A DNA stretch of 64,000 bases from Pseudomonadales bacterium (GCA_002708905.1 PAPM01000039.1:1-64000), one strand, 5' to 3'; positions 34,962-44,997 are shown, numbered from the stretch's first letter. Numbers and translations: made by a program. The notes: generated from the sequence alone by a model not told the origin.

Positions 34962-36119
34962 TCAGCGGCCCAAGGCCTGCAGGAACAACGCCTCATATTG
35001 TTCCGCACTAAACCCGATGGGATTACCGCCCGCCGCGGGATCCCGCTCGGACATGGCGCCCACCACGGGCGCCTGGGTGGCATCAATACCCAGCGCGGTT
35101 AAGTCTTCAGGTATGCCCACTTGGATTCGCAAGTCCAATATCCAATTAAGGAAACCATCAAAACTCGCATCCGCCAAATCCAGGTACCGGGCCAGGCGAA
35201 TAATGCGTTCTTCAATAGCTGAACGATTGGCCTGCAACACATAAGGCATCAGGATGGCATTCAACATGCCGTGATGGGCATCATAGAGTGCCCCCAAACT
35301 GTGGGCCAATGCGTGCATGGCGCCCAGCCCACGCTGAAACGCAGTAGCCCCCATCGCCGAGGCCACCAGCATCTGGGTACGGGCCTCCAAATCATTGCCG
35401 TCTGACACCGCCCGGGGCAGAAAGTCTTTCACCAGGCGTATACCTTCAATGGCAATCCCTTCCGCCATGGGGTGATAAAAATTGGAGCAGAAGGCTTCCA
35501 GGTTGTGGGAGAGCGCATCCATCCCGGTCGCTGCCGTCAGTCCTTTCGGCAGCCCGACCGTCAGGGTGGGATCGAGAATGACTTTTGCCGGCAGCATCTT
35601 CGGGTGGAAAATAATTTTCTTTACCTTGTTTTCGGCATCAGTGATCACCGAGGATCGCCCCACTTCCGACCCTGTGCCTGCGGTCGTGGGAATGGCCACC
35701 ACCGGCACCATGCCATCCACATTTACGCGGCTCCAGTTATCACCCACATCTTCAAACGCCCAGATGGATTGATCCTGCCCCACCATCAACGCCACCGCTT
35801 TGCCCGCATCCAACGCAGAACCACCGCCCAACGCGATCACACCATCGTGATGGCCGGAGCGGAATGCTGCCACACCGGCATCCACATTGGCGGACGTGGG
35901 ATTGCCTTTGACGTCACTGAACAACGACACTGCTAAGCCGTTGTCATTGCAATGAGCCATAATTTCGGCAGTTAAGGGCAATGCAGCCAACCCCGGGTCC
36001 GTCACCAGCAAGGGCGCGCGAATTCCCAACTGTTCGCAACACTGCACCAATTCTCGCCAACGGCCAGCCCCCACCAATACGGAGGTGGGATAATTCCAGT
36101 TTGCCTGCAATGAATCCAT
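34962..36119 (-). CDS. Iron-containing alcohol dehydrogenase
   Basis: A 385-residue group III alcohol dehydrogenase. The NAD-binding GGGSALDAGKAVAL lies near 100 and the metal-binding histidines are in MHALAHSLGALYDAHHG near 260-276. The family oxidises alcohols or reduces aldehydes with NAD. The ATG at 36119 has AGGTG upstream. A GTG at 36128 is an alternative. Only about 14 bp separate it from the aldehyde dehydrogenase gene upstream, so the two are co-transcribed. The neighbourhood (aldehyde dehydrogenase and glutamine-synthetase-like ligase) suggests amine or amino-alcohol catabolism. Confidence 0.92.
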   Translation of the reverse strand: MDSLQANWNYPTSVLVGAGRWRELVQCCEQLGIRAPLLVTDPGLAALPLTAEIMAHCNDNGLAVSLFSDVKGNPTSANVDAGVAAFRSGHHDGVIALGGGSALDAGKAVALMVGQDQSIWAFEDVGDNWSRVNVDGMVPVVAIPTTAGTGSEVGRSSVITDAENKVKKIIFHPKMLPAKVILDPTLTVGLPKGLTAATGMDALSHNLEAFCSNFYHPMAEGIAIEGIRLVKDFLPRAVSDGNDLEARTQMLVASAMGATAFQRGLGAMHALAHSLGALYDAHHGMLNAILMPYVLQANRSAIEERIIRLARYLDLADASFDGFLNWILDLRIQVGIPEDLTALGIDATQAPVVGAMSERDPAAGGNPIGFSAEQYEALFLQALGR

Positions 36120-36133
36120 GATATTCACACCTG

Positions 36134-37519
36134 TTAAATGCGTTTTAAATGGAAAGACTTGGGGCGGGTGACCTGTTCAAACCCCACCACAGACAAGGTA
36201 CAACCACGGCCGGAGTGCTTGACGCCGGTCCAGGCCAACGCCGGGTCCAAATAATCGCAGCGATTGATAAAAAAGGTGCCGGTTTCCACCTGCTCGCCGA
36301 TGGCAACGCCAGCGGCTTCATCCTGGGTGAACACAGATGCCGTCAACCCAAATTCGGAATCGTTCATCAACGCAATGGCTTCGTCATCGCTTGCCACCTT
36401 CTGCACCCCCACCACGGGCCCAAACGATTCTTCCGTCATGATGCGCATGCTGTGATGCACATTGGTGAGTAATTGCGGTGCCAGATAAGGGGTGCAGGGT
36501 TGGCTCAGAGGAAAGAGCGCTTCATCGATATGACAGTGGGCTCCTTGAGATACCGCTTCCTGAATTTGTTCCCGCACAAAATCCGCCGCAGAGGCTTTTA
36601 CCATCGGCCCCAATGTCACGTCCGGGTCATCGGAACGGCCCAACTTATATTGCTGTACCAATGCGACAGCCCGGGCCACAAATTCATCGTATACATCAGC
36701 GTGCACATAGATGCGTTCAATACCACAGCAACTCTGCCCGGAATTAAAAAATGCGCCGTCCACCACGGTTTCCACCGCATGATTCAAATCGGCATCCGCG
36801 CGTACATAGGCGGGATCCTTGCCACCCAATTCCAAACCCACGTGCTTGAAATGCCCGGCCGCCACCCGCTCCACCATGGCGCCGCCGGGCACCGAACCAG
36901 TAAAGGCAATCTGGTCTATGGCCGGATGGGCAATCAGTTTTTCCGTGTCGTCGTGGGTTAAATGCAGGAACTGAAAAACACCGTGCGGCAATCCGGCCTC
37001 CACAAAGGCGCTGTGCAACTGCTCGGCGCACAATGGGGTTTGGGCGGAGTGCTTCAGCAACACCACGTTACCTGCGAGAATGGCCGGTACAATACTGTTG
37101 ATCGCGGTCAGATAAGGATAATTCCAGGGCGCAATAACAAACACCATGCCCAATGGCTCGCGTTTGATATAGCGGGTAAAACCAGGCTTGTCTTCTACCT
37201 CAATATTAGCCAGTGCTTTGGGTGCGGCTTCGATCATGTAACGTGCCCGCTCAGCCAGTCCACGCACTTCTCCCTTGGCATATTGAATTGGCCGCCCCAT
37301 CTGCCAGCAAATCTGGTGGGCAATTTCTTCTTCATTAGCCAGGAAGGCATCCACCATGGCGGAACACAGACGCTGCCGCTCTGACAACGGCGTCGCCTTC
37401 CATTGCGGCTGAGCCAGTTGCGCACGGGCCAGGGCTTCATTGATCTCGGCCTGGGTCGCATAGTGGCGGGTGGCATAAACACTGCCATCCACCGGCGAGA
37501 TAATATCGAATGCTGTCAT
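36134..37519 (-). CDS. Aldehyde dehydrogenase family protein
   Basis: A 461-residue NAD(P)-dependent aldehyde dehydrogenase of the succinate-semialdehyde-like group. The glutamate of LELGGKDP near 235 and the catalytic cysteine in NSGQSCCG near 270 are present. PWNYPYLTAIN near 132 is the usual cofactor-entry motif. It probably oxidises an aldehyde made by the neighbouring alcohol dehydrogenase or by amine breakdown. The upstream gap to the glutamine-synthetase-like gene is only 37 bp, so a three-gene operon is likely. Confidence 0.93.
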   Translation of the reverse strand: MTAFDIISPVDGSVYATRHYATQAEINEALARAQLAQPQWKATPLSERQRLCSAMVDAFLANEEEIAHQICWQMGRPIQYAKGEVRGLAERARYMIEAAPKALANIEVEDKPGFTRYIKREPLGMVFVIAPWNYPYLTAINSIVPAILAGNVVLLKHSAQTPLCAEQLHSAFVEAGLPHGVFQFLHLTHDDTEKLIAHPAIDQIAFTGSVPGGAMVERVAAGHFKHVGLELGGKDPAYVRADADLNHAVETVVDGAFFNSGQSCCGIERIYVHADVYDEFVARAVALVQQYKLGRSDDPDVTLGPMVKASAADFVREQIQEAVSQGAHCHIDEALFPLSQPCTPYLAPQLLTNVHHSMRIMTEESFGPVVGVQKVASDDEAIALMNDSEFGLTASVFTQDEAAGVAIGEQVETGTFFINRCDYLDPALAWTGVKHSGRGCTLSVVGFEQVTRPKSFHLKRI

Positions 37520-37556
37520 ATCAGAACCTGTCTGGATTCAGCGAAGGAAATTGAGC

Positions 37557-38948
37557 TTAAATAATTTCAAAATAGCGTTTCAGTTCCCAGTCGGTGATGT
37601 GTTTGCGGAACTCCTGGGCCTCCCACAAACGGGTGCCCACATAGTGCTCCACGAAGGCCTTACCAAACAGATCCTGGGCCACCTGGGATTTCGCCAGTCT
37701 ACCGGCCGCTCTCTCCAGTGTGTGAGGCAATTCCAGATGATCCGGAAAGCTTTGCTCATAGGCGTTACCCTTCACCTGGGGCTCCAGGGGCAGGCGTTGT
37801 TCAATGCCCATTAACCCCGAGCCCAATGCCGCCGCCAGGGCGATATAGGGGTTGGCATCGGCGGAACCAAAACGGAATTCCACCCGCTGGGATTTTTCGG
37901 AACCGGGAATGACCCGCAAGGACGTGGTGCGGTTTTCCACACCCCAGGTGGCGTGAGTAGGCGCCCAGAAGCCGGGAATCATCCGGCTGTAGGCGTTAAC
38001 GGTTTGCGCATACATGGCCGTTAATTCCGCCATGTATTTCTGTTGCCCGGCCAAAAAATGTTTCTGCAGGTCACTCATATTGTATTGGGCACCGGCCTGG
38101 TAGAACACCGATTCGTGGTGCTTGTTCTGCAGGGAAATATGAATGTGTCCACTCTGGCCGGGATAATCATTGGACCACTTGGCCATAAAGGTGGCCATCA
38201 TATTATTGCGTTGCGCCCATACCTTGGTGAAGGTTTTGAACAGCAGTGCCTTGTCAGCGGCGCTCAATGCGGAGTCCACATTGATGGCCGCCTCCAATAC
38301 ACCGGGGCCGGTTTCGGTATGCAAACCTTCCAGGGGAAAATCCATTTGCTGGCATAGGGCCAGCAGCTCCTGATACAACTCAGCGTGTACGGAGCTACGC
38401 AATACAGAGTAACCGAAAAAACCGGGGGTAATGGGATTCAGATTCTGGTAGCCCTTGTCCCGCACCGATTGCGGTGTTTCATTGAACATGAAGAATTCAT
38501 ATTCGAAGGCCGCTTTGGCTTCGAAGCCCATGGCACCGGCCATGTCCAGAACGCGCTTCAACACCCCCCGGGGGCAAATGGCATCAGCGGGCGTTTCAAA
38601 CTCCGCCAGAAAAAACAGCATACCCGGCTCACCGTACACATCGCGGCAGGACTCCGGCACAATGCGCACCGGGGCATCCGGATAGCCGGTCTGCCAGCCG
38701 GTGTACTGGATATTCACCCCTTCATAGAGCTGGTCATTGCTGTCCCAACCCAGCACTACATCACAAAAGCCAAAGCCCTTATCCAAAGCGGAGAAGAATT
38801 TCTCCCGACTCATGTATTTGCCCCGAATCACCCCATCGATGTCCGCCACGCCCACTTTGACGTGGCTCAGCTCCCGCTGCTGCACGATGGCCTTGGCTTG
38901 CTCAATGGTATGGACTTTACGTGGATCCAGGGGCTCGGTCATCGGCAT
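37557..38948 (-). CDS. Glutamine synthetase family protein (glutamylpolyamine synthetase-like)
   Basis: A 463-residue glutamine-synthetase-fold ligase. An N-terminal beta-grasp domain (about 20-120) is followed by the catalytic domain with FEYEFFMF near 143, SGHIHISLQNK near 268 and RVEFRFGSADANPYIALAA near 362-380 as the glutamate- and metal-binding segments. It differs from GlnA and resembles PuuA-like enzymes that link glutamate to amines such as putrescine. It stands beside aldehyde and alcohol dehydrogenases and the polyamine genes speA and speE. The gamma-glutamylation pathway is therefore likely. The true amine is not known. Confidence 0.88.
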   Translation of the reverse strand: MPMTEPLDPRKVHTIEQAKAIVQQRELSHVKVGVADIDGVIRGKYMSREKFFSALDKGFGFCDVVLGWDSNDQLYEGVNIQYTGWQTGYPDAPVRIVPESCRDVYGEPGMLFFLAEFETPADAICPRGVLKRVLDMAGAMGFEAKAAFEYEFFMFNETPQSVRDKGYQNLNPITPGFFGYSVLRSSVHAELYQELLALCQQMDFPLEGLHTETGPGVLEAAINVDSALSAADKALLFKTFTKVWAQRNNMMATFMAKWSNDYPGQSGHIHISLQNKHHESVFYQAGAQYNMSDLQKHFLAGQQKYMAELTAMYAQTVNAYSRMIPGFWAPTHATWGVENRTTSLRVIPGSEKSQRVEFRFGSADANPYIALAAALGSGLMGIEQRLPLEPQVKGNAYEQSFPDHLELPHTLERAAGRLAKSQVAQDLFGKAFVEHYVGTRLWEAQEFRKHITDWELKRYFEII

Positions 38949-39000
38949 GTTCCTCGGGGCCTAAAGGGGCATCATGATTAAGGGATTCACATCTACTGGA

Positions 39001-40893
39001 TTACTCCAGATAGGTATAGCCTGTCAAACCTTCCCGCAACTCTTTGAGAAAGGCGGCCTGTTCTGCGCGGCTGAGGTCGGTTAATACCAGCTGCTCGTGA
39101 ATCTGTTGTTGCAATAGCATGGTATCGAACTGCACATAACGCAAAATGTGATCCACCGTATCCCCTTTCAGGGTATTGAGAAAACGGAAGCCGCCTTTGC
39201 CATTGAGTGCAACATCCACCGCATCGGTGTCACCAAACAGGTTATGCATGTCCCCCAAAATTTCCTGGTAGGCACCCACCATGAAAATGGCCAGGGACAT
39301 ACCGTGGGCTTCATCCCACTGCGGCAACGGAAGGCTGGTGGCCAGATCGTGGGTATCCACATACTGGTCAATACGGCCATCAGAATCGCAGGTAATGTCC
39401 TGCACCACACCGCGGCGAGTCAAAGGCTGATCCAGTCCCGCCACCGGCAATACCGGGAATACCTGATCGATACCCCAGGCATCCGGGATGGACTGGAACA
39501 GGGAAAAGTTCAGGAATACTTTATCCGCCAGCTTTTCATTGAGTTCGTTAAGGATGTCCTGATGGGCGCGGGAATTCAGATCCAGCTTGCCGCGCAGCGC
39601 CTGACAGGCGGCCCCATAAATCTCTTCCGCCTGGGCTTTATCATCTAGACTCAGCACCCCGTGGGTGTACATATCCTGGGCCTCGCCCAACCGGTACAGC
39701 ACTTCATGGTATAACTCCGACAGGGAACGGCTGCGCGCAGCCCCTTCAATCTCGTGATAGCAGCGGGCCAGTTCCTGCAACACCAGCGGTGAATTCGCAT
39801 CCGGTTCCTGTGGCCGCTTTGCCGCCGGGCTTTCCACCCCGATCACGTTACTGACCAACACCGCATGATGAGCGGTAAGCGCGCGACCGGATTCGGAAAT
39901 CACATCCGGCAATGGCAAGTCATCACGCTGACACACCTCTTTCAGCGCCAGCAGAATATTGTAGGCATACTCTTCCATGGAATAGTTCATGGAACAGAAG
40001 CTGCGGGACCGGGTGCCTTCATAATCCACCCCCAGGCCACCACCCACGTCCACCACCTGAACCTCGCAACCGGCCTGACGCAGAGCAGAATAATAACGGG
40101 CAGCTTCTTTCATTCCCCGTTGAATATCACGGATATTGGAAATCTGGGAACCCAGATGGAAATGCAGCAACTGCAGACGATCCAGTGAGTCATGTTGTTT
40201 AAGGGTATCGATTACCTGCAGAATCTGGGTAGCTGACAGGCCGAACTTGGATTTCTCACCACCGGTATTCTGCCAGTTGCCTTTGCCGATGGAGCTGAGT
40301 CGCGCCCGCAGACCAATTCGAGGCTTCACCTGCATGGCCTGGGCTTCGTCCAGCACCAGCTGCAGTTCGCTCATTTTTTCCACCACGATGTAAACCCGGC
40401 GCCCCATCTTTTCACCGATCAGGGCCAAACGGACAAATTCGCGATCCTTGTAGCCATTGCAGACGATCACCGAGTTACCCCGGCTCAGCGCCAACACCGC
40501 CATCAGTTCCGGTTTACTGCCTGCCTCCAGCCCGACACCACAACGGGGGTCCGGCACACCACCATTGTAAATTTCCTCTACCACCCGCCGCTGCTGATTC
40601 ACCTTGATGGGATAAACGGCGGTGTAGTTACCCTGATATTCCAGGGTATCCATAGCTTTGACGAAGGCAGAACTCAGTTTGCCCACGCGATCCCGCAGAA
40701 TGTCCACGAAGCGCAACAGCAGTGGCGTGCGCATACCCGCATCCTGAGCCGCCGCCACAATCTCCTGCAACGGGATGCGATCCGCACCAGTTCCCACGTC
40801 CAACAAGCCCTGGTCGTTGATATCAAAGTAGCCTTCACTCCAGTTATCAATACTGTAAGTGTCACGGGCGATGTCGATAATGGTGTGAGGCAT
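39001..40893 (-). CDS. speA: Biosynthetic arginine decarboxylase
   Basis: A 630-residue PLP-dependent alanine-racemase-fold decarboxylase that converts arginine to agmatine. PLP-binding lysine is in AVYPIKVNQ near 95-103. GVGLEAGSKPELM near 119-131 and the DVGGGLGVDYEGTRS segment near 275-290 are typical. The cofactor-phosphate and dimer-interface region of SpeA, with the CxSDGR-like motif CDSDGRID, lies near 510. ATG 40893 is preferred over an in-frame TTG at 40908. It is the first step of polyamine synthesis and is divergent from speE. Confidence 0.96.
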   Translation of the reverse strand: MPHTIIDIARDTYSIDNWSEGYFDINDQGLLDVGTGADRIPLQEIVAAAQDAGMRTPLLLRFVDILRDRVGKLSSAFVKAMDTLEYQGNYTAVYPIKVNQQRRVVEEIYNGGVPDPRCGVGLEAGSKPELMAVLALSRGNSVIVCNGYKDREFVRLALIGEKMGRRVYIVVEKMSELQLVLDEAQAMQVKPRIGLRARLSSIGKGNWQNTGGEKSKFGLSATQILQVIDTLKQHDSLDRLQLLHFHLGSQISNIRDIQRGMKEAARYYSALRQAGCEVQVVDVGGGLGVDYEGTRSRSFCSMNYSMEEYAYNILLALKEVCQRDDLPLPDVISESGRALTAHHAVLVSNVIGVESPAAKRPQEPDANSPLVLQELARCYHEIEGAARSRSLSELYHEVLYRLGEAQDMYTHGVLSLDDKAQAEEIYGAACQALRGKLDLNSRAHQDILNELNEKLADKVFLNFSLFQSIPDAWGIDQVFPVLPVAGLDQPLTRRGVVQDITCDSDGRIDQYVDTHDLATSLPLPQWDEAHGMSLAIFMVGAYQEILGDMHNLFGDTDAVDVALNGKGGFRFLNTLKGDTVDHILRYVQFDTMLLQQQIHEQLVLTDLSRAEQAAFLKELREGLTGYTYLE

Positions 40894-41093
40894 GGGTTCA
40901 GATTCCAATTATACAGTTCCTAATGAAGTTCCTGATGATGTTCCAGTGGCGGAACGTTCAGATCATTGAGACCAGGGTGAAAGGACGGTATTGTAGACCC
41001 ATCCGCCCGGCGTCAAAAGCGCTTGGTAATCTGATCATTTTGAGTTATTTTTCGCGCCGCATCCAACCCCCAATTGATCGGGAGCATCAATTA

Positions 41094-41969
41094 ATGAACG
41101 ACTCTTCCAAAAGCACCGATACCGGCACCTGGTTCACTGAGATTTTTGGCGACGAAGGCACGTCCTTCGGCCTGGAAATTACTGCCAAGTTACATGAGGA
41201 ACAGACCCAGTATCAGTTTCTGGAAGTCTACGACACCAAAACCTTCGGTAAACTGATGGTATTGGATGGCTGCGTGATGCTCACCACCCGGGATAACTTT
41301 CTCTATCACGAAATGATGTCCCACCCGGCGTTGTTCACCCACCCCAACCCCAAGAAAGTGGCCATTATCGGTGGCGGCGACTGCGGTACCCTGCGGGAAG
41401 TACTGAAACACCCGGGCGTGGAAAAATGCACCCAGATCGATATTGATGAAAAAGTCACCTGGGCCTCACAGCAATGGTTCCCGGAACTGTGTGAGTCCAA
41501 CGACGATCCCCGCGCTGAGTTGCTGTTTGACGACGGCATCGCCTGGGTGAAAAACTGCGAGCCCGGCACCATGGACCTGATCATCATCGACAGCACTGAC
41601 CCGGTGGGTCCGGCGGAAGGGCTGTTCGCGGTGGATTTCTATCGGGACTGCTTAAAAGCGCTGAAGCCGGAAGGCATTCTGGTGCAGCAGAGCGAGTCGC
41701 CACTGCTACACAGCAACAGCATTATCAAGAAGATTCATGAAGACATGAAGGAAGCGGGCTTTCATCAGTGTCACACGCTGCCGTTTCCGCAGCCGGTTTA
41801 CCCCACTGGCTGGTGGTCCTGCACCATGGCCAGCCCATTGGGTTCAGTGACTAACTTCCGCGCTGAAGACGTGGCTGCCAAACCTTTCCCCACCGAATAC
41901 TACAATCTGGAAATCCACCGGGCCGCCCTGGCCATGCCGGAATTTATGAAGCGGGATCTGGGCAAGTAA
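41094..41969 (+). CDS. speE: Spermidine synthase (polyamine aminopropyltransferase)
   Basis: A 291-residue aminopropyltransferase. The GGGDCGTLREVLKH motif binds decarboxylated SAM. The catalytic aspartate lies in DSTDPVGPAEGLF, and YPTGWWSCTMAS is near the C-terminus. It transfers aminopropyl to putrescine. The ATG at 41094 follows GGGAG. The frame is open further upstream to 40923 but that part has no family match. The divergent gap to speA (about 200 bp) should hold both promoters. Confidence 0.95.
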   Translation: MNDSSKSTDTGTWFTEIFGDEGTSFGLEITAKLHEEQTQYQFLEVYDTKTFGKLMVLDGCVMLTTRDNFLYHEMMSHPALFTHPNPKKVAIIGGGDCGTLREVLKHPGVEKCTQIDIDEKVTWASQQWFPELCESNDDPRAELLFDDGIAWVKNCEPGTMDLIIIDSTDPVGPAEGLFAVDFYRDCLKALKPEGILVQQSESPLLHSNSIIKKIHEDMKEAGFHQCHTLPFPQPVYPTGWWSCTMASPLGSVTNFRAEDVAAKPFPTEYYNLEIHRAALAMPEFMKRDLGK

Positions 41970-41998
41970 GCATTTAGGTAAATAAGCGCTGTTCCCAA

Positions 41999-42018
41999 GG
42001 CGAGGCTCAGGCCTCGCC
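41999..42018. terminator. Hairpin between convergent speE and DUF4124 genes
   Basis: A perfect 8-bp stem GGCGAGGC (41999-42006) and GCCTCGCC (42011-42018) with a TCAG loop. It overlaps the stop codon of the minus-strand gene. There is no run of T on either side, so intrinsic termination is uncertain. The convergent position still favours a terminator or transcript-end role. Confidence 0.45.
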
Positions 42019-42474
42019 ACACTCATCCTGATATTTCTGCTTTAGCTTCGTTCGATAGGCATCCGCTTCATCATCTGACATGTATTCCCGGGTGCCATCC
42101 TCTTTCTCATCATAGAAATGGGTGTATTGATCGAGGTAACTGAGGCGATTCTTGAATCGAGTGCAGTATTGCGCCCGCTCTTCCGCTTCCTGTGCCAACT
42201 TGGCACGTTGCTCTTCTTTGGCGAGACGCTCTTCCTCCAGCATTTTCACCAGCTTTTTCTGGCGCTGCATGCGCTCGAACTCGGATAAATCCGGCGTACC
42301 CGGTTCTTCCTTTGCTGCGGGCAGATCCATCGCCTGTGCCTTTCCCCCCACGGGTGCCTTGTCCGAGAAGTGAACCCGGCCATTGTCATCAACCCAGCGA
42401 TATACTTCGGCCTGTGCCGTCACCGACAACATCACGGCCACCAGCATGCTCCCCAATTGCACACATGATCGCAT
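42007..42474 (-). CDS. DUF4124 domain-containing exported protein
   Basis: A 155-residue exported protein. A signal peptide (about 1-22, ending TAQA) precedes the DUF4124 motif EVYRWVDDNGRVHFSDKAP at about 23-41. DUF4124 is a short domain often found at the N-terminus of small envelope proteins. A charged, coiled-coil-like middle (about 65-105) and an acidic tail follow. The function is unknown. Its stop lies in the hairpin shared with speE. Confidence 0.85.
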   Translation of the reverse strand: MRSCVQLGSMLVAVMLSVTAQAEVYRWVDDNGRVHFSDKAPVGGKAQAMDLPAAKEEPGTPDLSEFERMQRQKKLVKMLEEERLAKEEQRAKLAQEAEERAQYCTRFKNRLSYLDQYTHFYDEKEDGTREYMSDDEADAYRTKLKQKYQDECGEA

Positions 42475-42612
42475 TGTATTGCCTTCCTCCTTTGATGAAT
42501 GTCCACACTGTCCAACAGTGCCAGCTCATTATATCGCCCTGGTGACCGGGAGAATAATGATCATTTGTTAACCGTTGATTACCCGGTGTGACATTCCGTT
42601 TGATTGCTGCAA

Positions 42613-42643
42613 TAAAAAAGGCTCCCGAAGGAGCCTTTTGAGA
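42613..42643 (-). terminator. Intrinsic terminator of amtB
   Basis: Read on the minus strand the stem GGCTCC with loop TTCG closes on GGAGCC and is followed by a run of six T. It begins about 25 bp after the amtB stop. Flanking complementary A and T runs make it partly bidirectional. Confidence 0.88.
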
Positions 42644-42664
42644 TCAAGTTATTGATCTGACAGA

Positions 42665-43936
42665 TTATTTACCGCTGCCGGTAAACTCTGGGTACGCTTC
42701 CATACCACACTCAGCCAGGTCAACACCTTCGAACTCTTCTTCTTCGGTTACTCGGATACCCAGTACCGCTTTCAGGATGCCCCATACTACCAGGGACACT
42801 ACGAATACCCAGATAAAGATGGTCAGAGCACCGATGATCTGGCCGCTGAAGGATACGTCGCTGTTGGTAACAGGTACCAGCAACAGACCCAGCAGACCAC
42901 AGGTACCGTGTACAGAGATGGCACCCACAGGATCGTCGATTTTCAGTTTATCCAGAGCCAGGATACTGAATACCACAAGAACACCACCAGCAGCACCGAA
43001 CAGGGTAGCTTCCAGGGCAGTCGGTGTGGAAGGCTCAGCGGTGATGGCCACCAGGCCAGCCAGAGCACCGTTCAACAGCATGGTCAGGTCAGCCTTGCCG
43101 AACAGCAGGCGAGCTGTAATCAGAGCGGCAATCGCACCACCGGCTGCTGCGGTGTTGGTGTTCAGGAACACCATGGCAACGGAGTTGGCGCTGGCAACAT
43201 CACCCAACTTCAGTACGGAACCGCCGTTGAAACCGAACCAGCCCATCCACAGGATGAAAGTACCCAGAGTAGCCAGAGGCAGGTTGGCACCGGGAATCGC
43301 GTTTACCTGTCCGTTAGGACCGTATTTGCCTTTACGAGCGCCCAGCAGCAGAACACCAGCCAGAGCAGCCGCGGCACCGGCCATGTGAACGATACCGGAA
43401 CCGGCAAAGTCAGAGAAACCAAGGTCGCCCAGGTTGTACATACCGAAAACGTCAGCACCGTTCCAGGTCCAGCTACCTTCCATAGGATAGATGAACCCGG
43501 TCATGACCACGGCGAAAGCCAGGAAAGCCCACAGCTTCATACGTTCTGCAACCGCACCGGATACGATGGACATTGCAGTGGCTACGAATACAACCTGGAA
43601 GAAGAAGTCAGAAGCACCAGAGTAAATGGAGCCGCCTTCAAAACCGTCTTCACGTCCGGCGAACTCACCCAGAGTGGCCGCAACGTCTACGTCGGCGATA
43701 CCAGACAGGAATACGCCGCCGTCGTACATGATGTAGTAACCACATACGAGGTACATGATGCAGGAAATGGCAAACAGGGCCACGTTTTTGGTCAGAATTT
43801 CAGTGGTGTTCTTGGCTCGGACTAAGCCAGATTCGAGCATGGCGAAACCTGCCGCCATCCACATTACGAGCGCGCCGCACACCAGAAAATAAAAGGTGTC
43901 CATCGCATATTGCAGGTGAAAAATATTGTTTTCCAC
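42665..43936 (-). CDS. amtB: Ammonium transporter
   Basis: A 423-residue Amt/MEP/Rh transporter with about 11 membrane helices. The N-terminal segment starts with a short region and FYFLVCGALVMWMAAGFAMLE-like first helix near 12-32. The signature DFAGSGIVHMAGA near 171-183 contains a pore histidine, and a second conserved histidine lies in SVHGTCGLLG near 345. The C-terminal tail ends EFTGSGK. It moves ammonium across the inner membrane and is controlled by binding of the P-II protein encoded just upstream. Confidence 0.96.
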   Translation of the reverse strand: MENNIFHLQYAMDTFYFLVCGALVMWMAAGFAMLESGLVRAKNTTEILTKNVALFAISCIMYLVCGYYIMYDGGVFLSGIADVDVAATLGEFAGREDGFEGGSIYSGASDFFFQVVFVATAMSIVSGAVAERMKLWAFLAFAVVMTGFIYPMEGSWTWNGADVFGMYNLGDLGFSDFAGSGIVHMAGAAAALAGVLLLGARKGKYGPNGQVNAIPGANLPLATLGTFILWMGWFGFNGGSVLKLGDVASANSVAMVFLNTNTAAAGGAIAALITARLLFGKADLTMLLNGALAGLVAITAEPSTPTALEATLFGAAGGVLVVFSILALDKLKIDDPVGAISVHGTCGLLGLLLVPVTNSDVSFSGQIIGALTIFIWVFVVSLVVWGILKAVLGIRVTEEEEFEGVDLAECGMEAYPEFTGSGK

Positions 43937-43994
43937 GGTCTTGCCTCCGCAAAATTAAAAAATAATAGGCATGGATTCTTAGGGTGAAACTTTT

Positions 43995-44393
<399 letters not shown>

Positions 44394-44523
44394 TCAGTGC
44401 AAACGCTTAGCATGCTGCCCAATGGCGGAACATGCCCAAGTGATAGCACAAACCATGCCTATTAGTTTTAATTGCGAAGAATCAAGTGGTTAGCCCCAAA
44501 ACAGCCGGGTTTCACCATCATGA

Positions 44524-44588
44524 TTGCACCATTATATCGCACCAAAAGCAGGCACGCCCTGTGGATTTGCAGACCCAACATGGTGCAA
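44524..44588 (-). promoter_or_regulatory. NtrC-like enhancer sites upstream of glnK
   Basis: TTGCACCAT (44524-44532) and ATGGTGCAA (44580-44588) form a 9-bp inverted repeat. CCAACATGGTGC at the right arm (about 44575-44586) resembles the GCACCAACATGGTGC-type NtrC site. A further GCACCA lies at 44539-44544. The position, 190-255 bp upstream of glnK, fits an enhancer. I did not find a convincing sigma-54 -24/-12 box, so the assignment is tentative. Confidence 0.4.
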
Positions 44589-44665
44589 AGGCGTTTTGCT
44601 GCCGCATTTTGGTGACACCCGAAACGGGCGTGATACACTGCTGCCTAGATCATGAAGGAGACATC

Positions 44666-44938
44666 ATGAACCGTCAGGAAAACTTAGTAAACCGCATTTT
44701 GGAATTGGTCCAGGAGCGCCTGCCGCAAGATCTGGGCGAATTGGGACAGGATCTGCGCCAGAATCTAAGCTCCGTGATCAAGGAATCCCTGGCACGCATG
44801 GACCTGGTGACCCAGGAAGAGTTCGAAGTGCAAACCAAAGTGCTGGCGCGCACCCGTCAACGTCTGGAAGATCTGGAAAAGCAAGTGGCCGCACTGGAAC
44901 AACAGCTTGCGCCAAGTCAGGAAAATGCGGAACAGTAG
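44666..44938 (+). CDS. ubiK: UbiK-family ubiquinone biosynthesis accessory factor
   Basis: A 90-residue BMFP-domain protein. It has a short amphipathic N-terminus (about 1-45) and a C-terminal coiled coil (about 55-85, LEDLEKQVAALEQQL). UbiK helps the aerobic ubiquinone assembly complex act near lipids. The ATG at 44666 has a strong GAAGGAGA ribosome binding site. Upstream in-frame codons to 44486 do not fit the family. It lies between glnK and yifB, as in many gammaproteobacteria. Confidence 0.93.
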   Translation: MNRQENLVNRILELVQERLPQDLGELGQDLRQNLSSVIKESLARMDLVTQEEFEVQTKVLARTRQRLEDLEKQVAALEQQLAPSQENAEQ

Positions 44939-44997
44939 CTGTCAAAATCCAAAGAATTGAATACTATTACGACATCCCCCACTTTCAGGAGTTTATT

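Noticed and set aside
42908-43825. Long plus-strand ORF opposite amtB
   Set aside because: It lies entirely antisense to a well-conserved ammonium transporter and has no recognisable motifs or ribosome binding site.
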